Below are positions 36,899 through 45,519 of a stretch of 64,000 bases of DNA, in pieces. The stretch is taken from positions 248,001 through 312,000 of the forward strand of contig NZ_CP059676.1 of NCBI RefSeq assembly GCF_014069875.1. The letters are read 5' to 3'. The stretch comes from Flaviflexus equikiangi (GTDB lineage: Bacteria > Actinomycetota > Actinomycetes > Actinomycetales > Actinomycetaceae). The position numbers were made by a program, and so were the translations under genes. The notes beneath the pieces are model-generated. The model was not told the DNA's origin and made no database searches. It saw only the letters and a program-made list of their open reading frames with translations. The first letter of the stretch is position 1, and each line of letters begins with the position of its first letter.

Positions 36899-37906
36899 TC
36901 AGCGGCCCCGCCACACAGGCTCTAGGATGGCGTTCTCTTCTTCGGTTGCGACCCGGAACGGAGGATCTGTCGGACTAGGTAGTGCTTTTCGCCCTTGTCC
37001 GCGCGTTGCACGGAGGCTAGCAACGATCGAGATGGTGATGATCGTTGCGACAACCGCGAGGGAGAGGGTTGTGGGAATATAGAAGATGTCGATCTTGAGC
37101 AGCATCTTGATACCAACCCAGATCAGTACCAAGGCGAGGCCGATCTTGAGGTAGATGAAGCGGTGGATCAGATCGGCCAGCAGGAAGTACATCGCCCGCA
37201 GGCCGAGGATCGCGAAGGCGTTAGCAGTGAAGACAAGGAACACTTCGTCAGTCACCGCAAAGATTGCCGGGATTGAGTCAACCGCGAAGACGATATCCGT
37301 GACCTCGACCAGTACAAGGACAGCGAGGAGTGGGGTAGCAAGGAGCACGCCTCCGCGGCGTACCAGGAGCTTCTGACCGTGGTAAGCCTTAGTCATTGGA
37401 ACGAAGCGGTTGAATACTCGCAGAACGGCAGACTTCTCGGGATCCAGGTGTTCGTTGCGCTGGCGAATCATCCGGTAGCCGGTGTAGAGCAAGAATGCGG
37501 CAAAGACATAGAGGATCCAGGAGAAGTTCTGGATCAACACGGATCCGGCAGCGATGAAGATGACACGGAAGACGAGGGCGCCCAAAACCCCGAGGAAGAG
37601 CACTCGGTGCTGGAACTCTCGAGGGACGGCAAAGTAGCTGAAGATGATTGCCCAGACGAAGACGTTGTCGACCGCGAGCGACTTCTCAATGAGGTAGCCG
37701 GCGAAATACTGTTGGCCGAATTCTGCACCCCACGCCATCCAGACGATGACTCCGAAGGCGACCCCGAAGGCAACCCAGATGCCGGACCATACGGCTGCCT
37801 CCCGCACACCGATCACATGGGCGTGGCGGTGGGAAAATAGATCAATCGCGAGCATGACGACAATGAAGACGAGCACTGCGGCCCAAACCGACACAGGAAC
37901 ATCCAT
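36899..37906 (-). CDS. TerC-family integral membrane protein (Mn exporter-like)
   Basis: The 335-residue protein has about nine membrane segments. It begins MDVPVSVWAAVLVFIVVMLA, chosen because the riboswitch occupies the region upstream. Family motifs: AIDLFSHRHAHVIGVREAAV, FAGYLIEKSLAVDNVFVWAI with the conserved acidic EKSLAVDN, VEVTDIVFAVDSIPAIFAVT (second acidic motif DIVFAVDS), and FAILGLRAMYFLLADL. TerC/Alx/YkoY proteins export manganese or load it onto secreted enzymes; older names link them to tellurite resistance. A yybP-ykoY-type riboswitch upstream supports manganese control. Its stop codon touches an insertion-sequence remnant, so the native downstream DNA is lost. Confidence 0.9.
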   Translation of the reverse strand: MDVPVSVWAAVLVFIVVMLAIDLFSHRHAHVIGVREAAVWSGIWVAFGVAFGVIVWMAWGAEFGQQYFAGYLIEKSLAVDNVFVWAIIFSYFAVPREFQHRVLFLGVLGALVFRVIFIAAGSVLIQNFSWILYVFAAFLLYTGYRMIRQRNEHLDPEKSAVLRVFNRFVPMTKAYHGQKLLVRRGGVLLATPLLAVLVLVEVTDIVFAVDSIPAIFAVTDEVFLVFTANAFAILGLRAMYFLLADLIHRFIYLKIGLALVLIWVGIKMLLKIDIFYIPTTLSLAVVATIITISIVASLRATRGQGRKALPSPTDPPFRVATEEENAILEPVWRGR

Positions 37907-37918
37907 GATAAGACCTTT

Positions 37919-38036
37919 CCGATCATTCGATCGGAGGTCTCTCCCGGCCCTGTCAAAGGACCCGCTCGCCGGAACTCCCGTAGGTGGAGCCGTAGTGACG
38001 ACGAGACGTTGGTGGGATACTCCCCTCCTTGGGGAT
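37919..38036 (-). promoter_or_regulatory. yybP-ykoY-type manganese riboswitch upstream of terC
   Basis: On the minus strand the leader contains the hallmark AAGGAGGGGAGTA near 38030, then CGTCGTCACTACGG in the middle and GGGAGAGACCTCC near 37940. This is the ordered conserved core of the yybP-ykoY class, which binds Mn2+. A CCGATC-ATTC-GATCGG hairpin (37919-37934) follows and lies about 12 bases before the start codon, a plausible expression platform that could mask the ribosome-binding site (AAAGG). Confidence 0.75.
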
Positions 38037-38704
38037 AAATGAAACCTAATTTGGAGTTTGACGCAAGACCTCATTTTGCATCTGTATCGTCACGTCCCCA
38101 CGCTGCGACGGTGCGATACTCGAACGGTAAAGTCTTGGCAGAGATGCAGTGGCACGTAATTCAGCATGCCCCACTTGAGGTACTACCATTCGGCTTGAGA
38201 TTGCTCCCATCCATGCAGGTCCGAGCCAATTCGTTCACCTCAACACTGACAAGTTCTGGAGATTTGCACTGGGGCCTAAGCTTCAGAAGGTCGACCCGCG
38301 ATTATGGCTACCTATCGGGGCATTGACGGTGATTGGTGACAGAGAAGTTTCTATTATGTGAGCATGCGTTTTCGCATCTTTCTGGCCACCGTGCTCGGGT
38401 ATGGTGTGGTCATGGCGAAACACTCCTGGCCGTATCGCGACGTGACGGCTTTATACCGATTAACGGTTTCGCGCTATATGCCACAGAACGCGTTGATGAT
38501 TCTGAACCTTGTTGAGGTGACGGAGTTCTCGCTAGAGAGTCAGAGCGGCGTCAGATCCTATCGATAGTCCTGTCTCTTCTGCTCATTGGACATAGTGCAC
38601 TCACTTTGTTGATGTCTGCATCGTCCCCCAACGAGCTGCTATTGCCAGCGATTCCGCAAGAACGTTTAACCCTGTCACACTGCTAAAGCTATGGAGGAAC
38701 CCGT
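38037..38704. other. Intergenic stretch without a convincing gene
   Basis: About 670 bases between the terC leader and the DUF262 gene. Frames at 38039-38326 and 38358-38567 are short, lack clear ribosome-binding sites and show no family motif. The stretch should hold the divergent promoters of terC and of the DUF262 gene. Confidence 0.4.
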
Positions 38705-41449
38705 ATGAAGGGGAACGTCAAAGACATCTACACCGTTTTCGACGGCACTGACAAGGAGCTAATCATCCCGGTGTATCAGCGCAACTACGACTGGGGTGAA
38801 AAGCAGTGCGAACGTCTTTTCGACGATCTTGTCGATGTTGTTAAGAAGGATCGACCAAAGCACTTTTTCGGAGCAGTGGTTGGAAAACCTGAGACGGGAT
38901 TTTCGTGGGTGGTCATCGATGGTCAACAGCGTTTGACGACCACCAGCTTGCTCATGTTAGCGCTGTCGAACTCGCTATCGCGCGGCATAGTCGAAGCGGA
39001 TGACCCAGAACTCTCCGCCAAGATCCGACGAAACTATCTTGAAGGTTCCGGCTCGTTCATATCGAAGGAGTCGAAGATCAAGCTCAAGCCGGTTAAGCAC
39101 GATTTAGAGGCATATCGAGCGCTTCTGGCGGACGAGGAGCCGGTCGAGAAATCGTCGGTGACGATAAATTATCGCTACTTCATGCAGAGAATCGCCGAGA
39201 GAGAGCTGACCGGGGATGAACTGTGGGATGCAATTCGGCGACTGGAGGCGATGATTCTTGATTTGGAAGCGCACGATGACCCGCAACGTATTTTCGAGTC
39301 ACTGAACTCGACAGGTAAGGAGCTCAAAGAGTCTGACAAGATCCGAAACCTGGTCCTTATGGGGATGCCTTCCAAAGAACAAGATCACCTCTACGAACAT
39401 TTCTGGAACCGTATGGAGCACAATGTCCATTTCGACACGGACTCTTTTGTCCGCTTGTTCCTTGTTTCAAAGACGCGCAAGACTCCGCGTCTCGACACAG
39501 TCTACGAGGCCTTCAAGGAATACCTCGAGCTTTCAGATATGCCCGTCAGCGATCTACTGGACTCAATGCGGAGCTTCTCCGAGTACTTCCGGGACCTGAA
39601 TTCTGCCACGACTGGCATTGCGCGCGCCGATGCTCGCTTGCGTCGATACAACCTTTTGCGGCACGAAGTCACCATGCCAGCCCTCATGCCGCTTCTTGGA
39701 GATTTCAGGGCGGGGCAGATCAGTGCGGATGACTTCGCTGACACAATAGAACTTGTTGACGCGTATCTCTTCCGCCGTTTAGTGGTAGGAGTTCCGTCGA
39801 ATGCGCTGAACAAGATCTTCGCGACGCTCTACAGTGATGCTCGGCGCTTGCGAACAGAGGGTGCGAAGATTGCTGACGTTATCGCCTACCTGCTACTCCG
39901 GCGTGCAGACACGTCAGGCAGATTCCCAACTGATGAAGAGTTTCGGGAAGCATTCTCCACGCGAAGCTTCTTTAGCTTCACGGCGAACAATCGACGGTAC
40001 CTCTTCGAATGTTTGGAAAACACTTGGTCGAAGGATAACCGGGCCATTGCCACCGCCCTCGAACGAGGAGATCTGAGTATCGAGCATATTATGCCGCAAA
40101 CTTTGACGAAGGACTGGCGTGAAGAGCTTCGGCCAGATCCAGAAAGAGTCCACCAGACCTGGCTGCATCGCATCGGAAACCTCACGGTCACGGGTTACAA
40201 TTCCGAGTATTCCAACGCATCTTTCACGGCGAAGAAGACCGTCGAAGCTGGATTTGACAGCTCCCCATATCGGCTCAATGAATACATCAAGCAGACGTCC
40301 ACCTGGACGGAAGCCGATATTCGCCATCGCAACGAGGCCCTAACGAGTGTTGCGCTCAGCTATTGGCCAATGATCGACACGGAATTTGAGCCTGTTCGAG
40401 AGCCTTTGCCGACGTTGCCAATGGGCGATGACATTTCATTCACAAACCGCGTAATCGTCTCATTTGAGTATGACGGTACGACCACCACCGTCAAGAGTTT
40501 CAAGGACTTAACCCGACTGGTGATCCGCCAGCTAATGGCGGGAAATCGGGAGTCGATTTACGAGTATGCGGCGGGCGGTGGCCTCGGTTTCACGCTTGGC
40601 AAAACAGGCAGTAATCGATACCAGGAAGAACTGGCACCTGAGTTGTGGGTGGCGGTTAGCAATTCGACCAATGAGAAAATGAGTATCCTCCGCGCATTGT
40701 TCAATCATCTGAACTTCGATACCGACGACTTGGTCTTTACCTTGCGCCCGTACCAGGATGATGAACTTGAACCTGCCGCCGAGAACCCCTATGGGGAACT
40801 GTTGAAGTTCCTTCCCCTCATCGAGTCACTGGAGGGCACCCAAGCCACTGAGAGTGACATCGCCGATCTACGGACAGAGTTCGGAAGGGTGTTCACTGAC
40901 TTCGAACTCGAGGGCTGGAGAGAAATCAAGGGCAGACGCGGCTATGAGCAACTTGCGGACGCAGGAAGCGTTGAGAGTTTCTCCGTGGAAGAAGCTCTCG
41001 CATCAATCATGATGACTAAAGAGATCGAGGACTTAACTCCCGGAATTTTCCATCAAACTATTGTTGAGGGCTCATTGGCGCGCTGGTTGAAGCGGATCGA
41101 AGATCTCACGGCTTCAAAAAGAGCGACTGGAGGCCGGAATATTGCCTCAATGTGGGAACAACTCCAACAAATCGTCGAAGAAATTCCCCGAGGTAAATGG
41201 GTTAGCTACGGCGATCTGGCGAAGGCGGTGAAATCAGCGCCGCAACCCGTTGGAAACTACATCGCTTCGAACCGCATGAAGAACGCACATCGAGTCTTGC
41301 GAACGGATGGAACGATTAGTGATGGATTCTCCTGGTTGGATGAGAACGAAACGCGTTCACCGCGCGATCTCCTGTCACAGGAAGGCATTGTGTTTGACGA
41401 GGCCGGTCGAGCGTCTGCTGCTCAGCGATGGTCGATTCCTGAGAAATAA
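38705..41449 (+). CDS. DUF262-DUF1524 (GmrSD-like) protein with C-terminal alkyltransferase-like domain
   Basis: The 914-residue product starts at an ATG with GGAGG nine bases upstream. The DUF262 domain (GmrS-like, NTP-dependent) has VPVYQRNYDW-type IIPVYQRNYDW and the signature VVIDGQQRLTTTSLL (about 70-84). DUF1524 (GmrD-like, His-Me finger) is at about 458-520 with SIEHIMPQTL and HRIGNLTVTGYNSEYSNASF. A further central region of about 330 residues follows. Residues about 825-914 match the DNA-binding domain of O6-alkylguanine-DNA alkyltransferases: IPRGKWVSYGDLAKAV, PVGNYIASNRMKNAHRVLRT, DGTISDGF, RDLLSQEGIVFDE. The PCHR acceptor motif is replaced by NAHR, as in alkyltransferase-like (ATL) proteins that bind but do not repair. 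GmrSD enzymes are Type IV restriction systems cutting modified phage DNA, so the ATL domain may help recognise modified bases (inference). Monocistronic. Confidence 0.88.
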   Translation: MKGNVKDIYTVFDGTDKELIIPVYQRNYDWGEKQCERLFDDLVDVVKKDRPKHFFGAVVGKPETGFSWVVIDGQQRLTTTSLLMLALSNSLSRGIVEADDPELSAKIRRNYLEGSGSFISKESKIKLKPVKHDLEAYRALLADEEPVEKSSVTINYRYFMQRIAERELTGDELWDAIRRLEAMILDLEAHDDPQRIFESLNSTGKELKESDKIRNLVLMGMPSKEQDHLYEHFWNRMEHNVHFDTDSFVRLFLVSKTRKTPRLDTVYEAFKEYLELSDMPVSDLLDSMRSFSEYFRDLNSATTGIARADARLRRYNLLRHEVTMPALMPLLGDFRAGQISADDFADTIELVDAYLFRRLVVGVPSNALNKIFATLYSDARRLRTEGAKIADVIAYLLLRRADTSGRFPTDEEFREAFSTRSFFSFTANNRRYLFECLENTWSKDNRAIATALERGDLSIEHIMPQTLTKDWREELRPDPERVHQTWLHRIGNLTVTGYNSEYSNASFTAKKTVEAGFDSSPYRLNEYIKQTSTWTEADIRHRNEALTSVALSYWPMIDTEFEPVREPLPTLPMGDDISFTNRVIVSFEYDGTTTTVKSFKDLTRLVIRQLMAGNRESIYEYAAGGGLGFTLGKTGSNRYQEELAPELWVAVSNSTNEKMSILRALFNHLNFDTDDLVFTLRPYQDDELEPAAENPYGELLKFLPLIESLEGTQATESDIADLRTEFGRVFTDFELEGWREIKGRRGYEQLADAGSVESFSVEEALASIMMTKEIEDLTPGIFHQTIVEGSLARWLKRIEDLTASKRATGGRNIASMWEQLQQIVEEIPRGKWVSYGDLAKAVKSAPQPVGNYIASNRMKNAHRVLRTDGTISDGFSWLDENETRSPRDLLSQEGIVFDEAGRASAAQRWSIPEK

Positions 41450-41547
41450 CATCGAAATTATGCCGATCGTCAGAGTCGCGACGCAAGCTGCCACATAGTC
41501 CAAGCTCAGACTGACAGAAGTGGTAGCCGATGAAGCTATTGGAAAGA

Positions 41548-41580
41548 GGGGGTCATCCGAGCAGTGCCCGGACGACCCCC
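41548..41580 (-). terminator. Terminator between DUF262 gene and surface-protein gene
   Basis: A 12-bp stem with one mismatch (GGGGGTCATCCG / CGGACGACCCCC) and a 9-base loop. On the minus strand it is followed by TCTTTCC. It lies 25 bases past the surface-protein stop and can serve both converging genes. Confidence 0.7.
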
Positions 41581-41604
41581 TCGAGGTGTCGCGCAGAGGT
41601 GTGT

Positions 41605-42559
41605 TTATCCTTCGCGGCGACGTTGGATGGCTACTAGTGCGATGCCGGCGATGATCGCGATCGCGCCGACAACGCCCGAGGTCGACACGGAAGCACCAGC
41701 ATTCGGCAGTGCGCTATTTGAATCTTCGCGATCAGCCTCGACCGTTGGCTTGGCCGACTCGGTCGAGTTTGACGGCTCCGACGGATCTGTCGGTTCAGCT
41801 GGTTCCGTGGGCTCGGCCGGCTTTGTCGGCTCTGTCGGTTCAGCGGGTTCTGTCGGTTCTGCTGGATCAGTCGGTTCGACCGGGCATTCCTCAGCCAGCG
41901 TGAAGGTCTTGGTGGCCTGCTCGCCTTCCTGCTGGAAGTTTCCGTTGTAGAGGAGGCCGTACTTCACGATGTAGGTGCTGCCAGGGGTGAGTTCATCGAA
42001 GGTTCCCTTGATGGGCAGTGCGTACGTGGCGCCGTTCTCGCCCTCAGGCAGTTCCTGAGCCGCGATTTCCTTGCCGGTGTAAGAGCCGTCTTCGTTGAAG
42101 AGGCGGAGCACGCGCGGGTAGAAGTAGGCTTCAGTGCGGCCGGGAATCCCGCCTGTTACCGCAACGGTGTCGCAGGTTTGTGGGGTTCCCTCAACGTAGC
42201 CGCCCCGGACCTGAGTGCACGCGTAAGCGGTTGGCCTGAGAGACCCATCGATCTGAATGGTGATGCCGTTTGAGCCATCGAGGCCCGTGAAGACGAGTGG
42301 ATCGCCGAAGTTGGCGGGGCCTTCGTGAATGGTTGTGGTCTTGTCACCTGATGGCATATGCCGAGAAGTTGGTGTCGGCGGGGAAGTCGTTTGTTGAGGT
42401 GATGGTGAATGTCGTGCAGTTCGCACTCCAGTTTCCGGTGATCGAGGGCTGGGTGTCAGCGTGTGCCCTGCTGCTGAATCCCAGAGCAAAGATACTCACG
42501 GTCAGTAAGACGAGAGCGGATACGACGGTGAGGGCATGGTAGCTCCGTCGGCGGCTCAT
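41605..42559 (-). pseudogene. Sortase-type cell-wall surface protein with a frameshift
   Basis: The N-terminal part (from 42559) has a signal peptide (MSRRRSYHALTVVSALVLLT, SIFALGFSSRAHADTQ) and a short ectodomain ending DFPADTNFSAYAIR-stop at 42344. In another frame the protein continues at about the same point with SGDKTTTIHEGPANFGDPLV, so one extra base near 42350 breaks it. The ectodomain (about 160 residues) leads to a Pro-Thr-Glu/Asp repeat stalk (PTEPAEPTEP-type), then a sorting signal LPNAG, a membrane segment (VVGAIAIIAGIALVAI) and QRRREG. LPNAG deviates from LPxTG. If the frameshift is real, the protein is not anchored; phase variation or sequence error are alternatives. Confidence 0.8.
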
Positions 42560-42909
42560 GCTTGCCTTGAGTCCTTTCTAAGCGATGGTTACTGAAGGAG
42601 CAATGAGAAATTAGCAGACCCTGACTTCTTTCGCATGCCGAAAGAAACGTGGCCTTGCCCATCGCGTCAATCGCCCGATTCCTCTCTCTGACCGTGCGTT
42701 TCGCCGCGACTGTGAACCGTTGGCACTGCGAAATGCCGTCCATACGGTGCTGTGGCGGAGAGAAAGCAAAGAGGGTGGCGCTCGTAGTGCTCTTCGATCG
42801 CGGATGATGCGCGCCAGCCGTGCGATTATCTCCCTCTGCTCGTCACCTGGAGAAGTTGCCAGGAAGAGTACAGGGTGTTCAATCCTCTGATGGTTCGTGT
42901 GCCTTAAGG
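42560..42909. other. Intergenic stretch, no gene seen
   Basis: About 350 bases between the surface-protein start and the alarmone-synthetase stop, both on the minus strand. It probably holds the surface-protein promoter. No motif, repeat or RNA was recognised. Confidence 0.5.
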
Positions 42910-43674
42910 TCAGTCTTCTTGGTAGTTCTTCGACAGAATCCAGAATCGGTGCAGCAAGTCATCATCGATATTGTCGTGCACGCCTTTGGCGTCATCGAGG
43001 CTTGTGGCGCCGTGAACCTCGGTGTGGAGCTCCTCCATCTGACGATCGAGGCTGCCAGCGATGGTCGCGGCGTTTTTGAGGTCCGTGGCGAGATGAGAAG
43101 GGACATCCCCGTCGTATTTGTAGAAGATCTTGTGTTCGAGGCTTGCCCAGAAGTCCATCGCGATCGTTCTGATCTGGATTTCGACCGTGACAGGTACCGG
43201 CCCGGTCGAAAGGAAGACGGGTATTTCGACAATGGCGTGGAGGCTTCGATAACCGTTGGGTTTCGGATCGGCGATGTAGTCCTTCATGGCGATCACGCGC
43301 ACGTCTGACTGAGAGGTGAGTGCCTCGAGGACGCGGTACGTGTCGGAGATGAAGCTGCAGGTGATGCGGATGCCGGCGATGTCGGTGATGTTCTCCTTGA
43401 TCGCGCTGAGCGACGGCTCGAGTCCGCGCCGGGAGACCTTGTCGAGAATGCTCTCGGGCGACTTCACCCGGGAGGAGACGTGCTCGATCGGGTTGTATCT
43501 GTGCAGGTGGAGGAACTCTGTTCGAAGGATCGATACCTTGGTGAGGATCTCATCGACGGCGAACTGGTGCTCCATGATGAGCCGCGTGAAGTCGTCTCGC
43601 ATTTTGCGTGCGAAGGCGATCTGTGCGGGATCCGGATTGGGTTCGACTACTCTCGCAACGCTGCTTGATTTCAC
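42910..43674 (-). CDS. RelA/SpoT-domain small alarmone synthetase
   Basis: The 254-residue protein probably makes (p)ppGpp from ATP and GTP/GDP. It contains only the synthetase domain: VSSRVKSPESILDKVSRRGL, ITDIAGIRITCSFISDTYRV, DYIADPKPNGYRSLHAIVEI (the PKPNGYRSLH motif) and VTVEIQIRTIAMDFWASLEH (EIQIRT motif with the conserved Glu). There is no hydrolase, TGS or ACT domain, so it is a small alarmone synthetase (RelQ/RelP-like). The C-terminal helix ends HRFWILSKNYQED. It is apparently monocistronic and divergent from the threonate-type operon. Confidence 0.9.
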   Translation of the reverse strand: MKSSSVARVVEPNPDPAQIAFARKMRDDFTRLIMEHQFAVDEILTKVSILRTEFLHLHRYNPIEHVSSRVKSPESILDKVSRRGLEPSLSAIKENITDIAGIRITCSFISDTYRVLEALTSQSDVRVIAMKDYIADPKPNGYRSLHAIVEIPVFLSTGPVPVTVEIQIRTIAMDFWASLEHKIFYKYDGDVPSHLATDLKNAATIAGSLDRQMEELHTEVHGATSLDDAKGVHDNIDDDLLHRFWILSKNYQED

Positions 43675-43928
43675 GCCGATTCTCTCTTCTTGTCCGACCG
43701 AACCTTCAGTCTATCGAGATGTCGTGGAAGAAGCCCGAACAATTCCTGACCGCAGGCATGGATAGGGCAGTCCATCACCCTATCGCCACAGGGACCACGG
43801 GAATCTCGAGCGCCTCCGCGATGCTCCCGCTAAACGGAGCACTCGCCCGCGCCCACTGCGATGTGCCTGTCACGGGAGAGGTGAGCATGTGTGTCAACGG
43901 TTCTGCGCGAAGGTGACGTTTTCTGTGC

Positions 43929-43978
43929 TTGTCTTTTCCTTGGGGGAAGCCTAGGGTAATGCCAAGACCTCAGAGGTC
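43929..43978 (+). promoter_or_regulatory. Promoter with adjacent palindrome upstream of kinase operon
   Basis: TTGTCT (43929-43934) and TAGGGT (43952-43957) with 17-bp spacing form a good sigma-A-like promoter. The perfect palindrome GACCTC-A-GAGGTC (43966-43978) overlaps the expected transcription start, a classic repressor position. The start codon follows about 26 bases later. No regulator gene is adjacent. Confidence 0.45.
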
Positions 43979-44003
43979 AGAGCACAAGGAAGTGTGGGTA
44001 GCA

Positions 44004-45449
44004 ATGGTTCAGAAGAATCTTGATGAGTTGTTGGCGGGCGTTGCGCCCGCCGTGAGCATTCGCGCGGCAGACGTCGTCGAACGCCGAAAAGAAGAAGGCG
44101 ACAGCGTTGTCTACGTTGTCCTCGATGACGACCCGACGGGGACGCAATCGGTTGCGGACCTGCCAGTCCTGACAACCTGGTCGAGGGACGACTTCGCGTG
44201 GGCGTTCTCCACGGGACGCCCCGCCGTCTATGTCATGATCAATTCCCGATCCCTCGCGCCTGCCGATGCGGAGCGAGTCAACAGGGAAGCGGTGACCGCC
44301 GCCCTCGCGGCCGCCGGTGAGGCCGGCATCGACATCGCATTCGTCTCACGATCGGATTCAACCCTGCGGGGCCACTTCCCGCTCGAACCGGCCACGATTC
44401 GCGCCGAGATCGAGGCCTCGAGCGGAGCCTCGATCAACGGCATCGTCGTCGTTCCCGCCTTCGGTGATGCTGGCCGCATCACCATCCACGGAACGCACTA
44501 TGCCGGGTCGGCCGCGGCCGGCTTCACCCCCGTGGGGGAGACGGAGTTCGCGAAAGACGCAACCTTTGGCTACTCTTCTTCCTACCTTCCCGAGTGGGTG
44601 GCAGAGAAGACCGGCGGTGATATCCCGGCCGACGACGTGCTCGTCCTCGACATCAACACTCTCCGCACAGACAGCGCGGCAACACTCGATCTGCTCCTAT
44701 CGGCCCAGGACGCAAGGGTCATCGTCGTCGACATCGTGACGGAGGAAGACCTTCTCCTCCTCTCGATGGCACTGATCGCGGCCGAGAAACAAGGCTCCCG
44801 GTTTATCTACCGGGTGGGCCCGCCCTTCGTTCGAGCGCGGATCGGACAGGATGTCCACGCTCCTCTCACAGAGGCTGAGATCGCCGCCGCACGAGGAGAT
44901 CGCGATCTCGCGGTTGGCGGCCTCATCGTTGTCGGCTCCCACGTTGGCCTGACAACACGGCAGCTCAACACTCTGCGCGAAAGGCGGGCCCCCGCCGAGT
45001 TCGAGATCGATGTCCGCCAGGTCATCGATTCGGGCGGGGTGGAGGACTACATCGAGAAACTCGCAGCCGATGTCGCGGGCGCTCTCGATGACGGCAACGT
45101 TGTGCTGCGAACTTCGAGAACCCTCGTGACGGGAGCCGACGCAGACTCCTCCCTCGACATCTCCCGCCGCGTCTCGGCAAGCGTCGTCGATACCGTCAAG
45201 CGCGTCCTTGCCGCGAAGCCGCCCCGCTTCGTCGTGGCCAAGGGAGGCATCACCTCCTCCGACGTCGCCTCGAAGGGGCTTGAGATCCGCCGAGCTGTCG
45301 TTGTCGGCCCCATGCTCCCCGGCATCGTCTCCCTCTGGACGGGACAGGACGGACCCGCCGCCGGAATCCCCTACATCGTCTTCGCCGGAAACGTGGGCGA
45401 TGACTCCTCGCTTGCCGACGTCGTCGACAAACTATCTGCTCAAAACTAA
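44004..45449 (+). CDS. Four-carbon acid sugar kinase family protein (DUF1537, OtnK-like)
   Basis: The 481-residue protein matches the DUF1537 kinases that phosphorylate 3-oxo-tetronates, threonate or erythronate at C4. The N-terminal substrate domain has YVVLDDDPTGTQSVADLPVL, MINSRSL and FVSRSDSTLRGHFPLEP, all typical. The C-terminal nucleotide-binding domain has GLIVVGSHVGLTTRQLN, FVVAKGGITSSDVASKGL and VGPMLPGIVSLW, with IVFAGNVGDDSSLADVV near the end. The ATG at 44004 is preferred because the longer frame would overlap the promoter. It is the first gene of an apparent operon with an LtnD-like dehydrogenase and a GntP permease. Confidence 0.88.
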   Translation: MVQKNLDELLAGVAPAVSIRAADVVERRKEEGDSVVYVVLDDDPTGTQSVADLPVLTTWSRDDFAWAFSTGRPAVYVMINSRSLAPADAERVNREAVTAALAAAGEAGIDIAFVSRSDSTLRGHFPLEPATIRAEIEASSGASINGIVVVPAFGDAGRITIHGTHYAGSAAAGFTPVGETEFAKDATFGYSSSYLPEWVAEKTGGDIPADDVLVLDINTLRTDSAATLDLLLSAQDARVIVVDIVTEEDLLLLSMALIAAEKQGSRFIYRVGPPFVRARIGQDVHAPLTEAEIAAARGDRDLAVGGLIVVGSHVGLTTRQLNTLRERRAPAEFEIDVRQVIDSGGVEDYIEKLAADVAGALDDGNVVLRTSRTLVTGADADSSLDISRRVSASVVDTVKRVLAAKPPRFVVAKGGITSSDVASKGLEIRRAVVVGPMLPGIVSLWTGQDGPAAGIPYIVFAGNVGDDSSLADVVDKLSAQN

Positions 45450-45519
45450 CTGCGGTCTATCTATTCATCACTACCTGCGGTGCGACGACGCACCCATTCA
45501 TTGACTCAAAGGAGAGAAA

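Larger units (their letters stand above)
35547..36900. mobile_element. Composite of two damaged IS3-family elements
   Basis: A leftward IS3 orfB (35578-36465) lost its orfA where a second, rightward IS3 element begins with a 25-base terminal repeat at 36476-36500, identical to the ends at 8507 and 10722. The second element is itself cut at about 36898, exactly where the terC stop codon begins. The block therefore joins a broken DUF262 gene directly to terC and marks deletion of the DNA once between them. Confidence 0.75.

Noticed and set aside
38039-38567. Small plus-strand frames between terC and the DUF262 gene
   Set aside because: Weak starts, no recognisable domain, and part of the stretch is needed for divergent promoters.
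41760-41890. Short tandem repeats that could suggest a CRISPR or regulatory array
   Set aside because: The repeats encode the Pro-Thr-Glu stalk of the surface protein in frame; unit size and lack of spacers exclude CRISPR. No CRISPR array was seen anywhere in the window.
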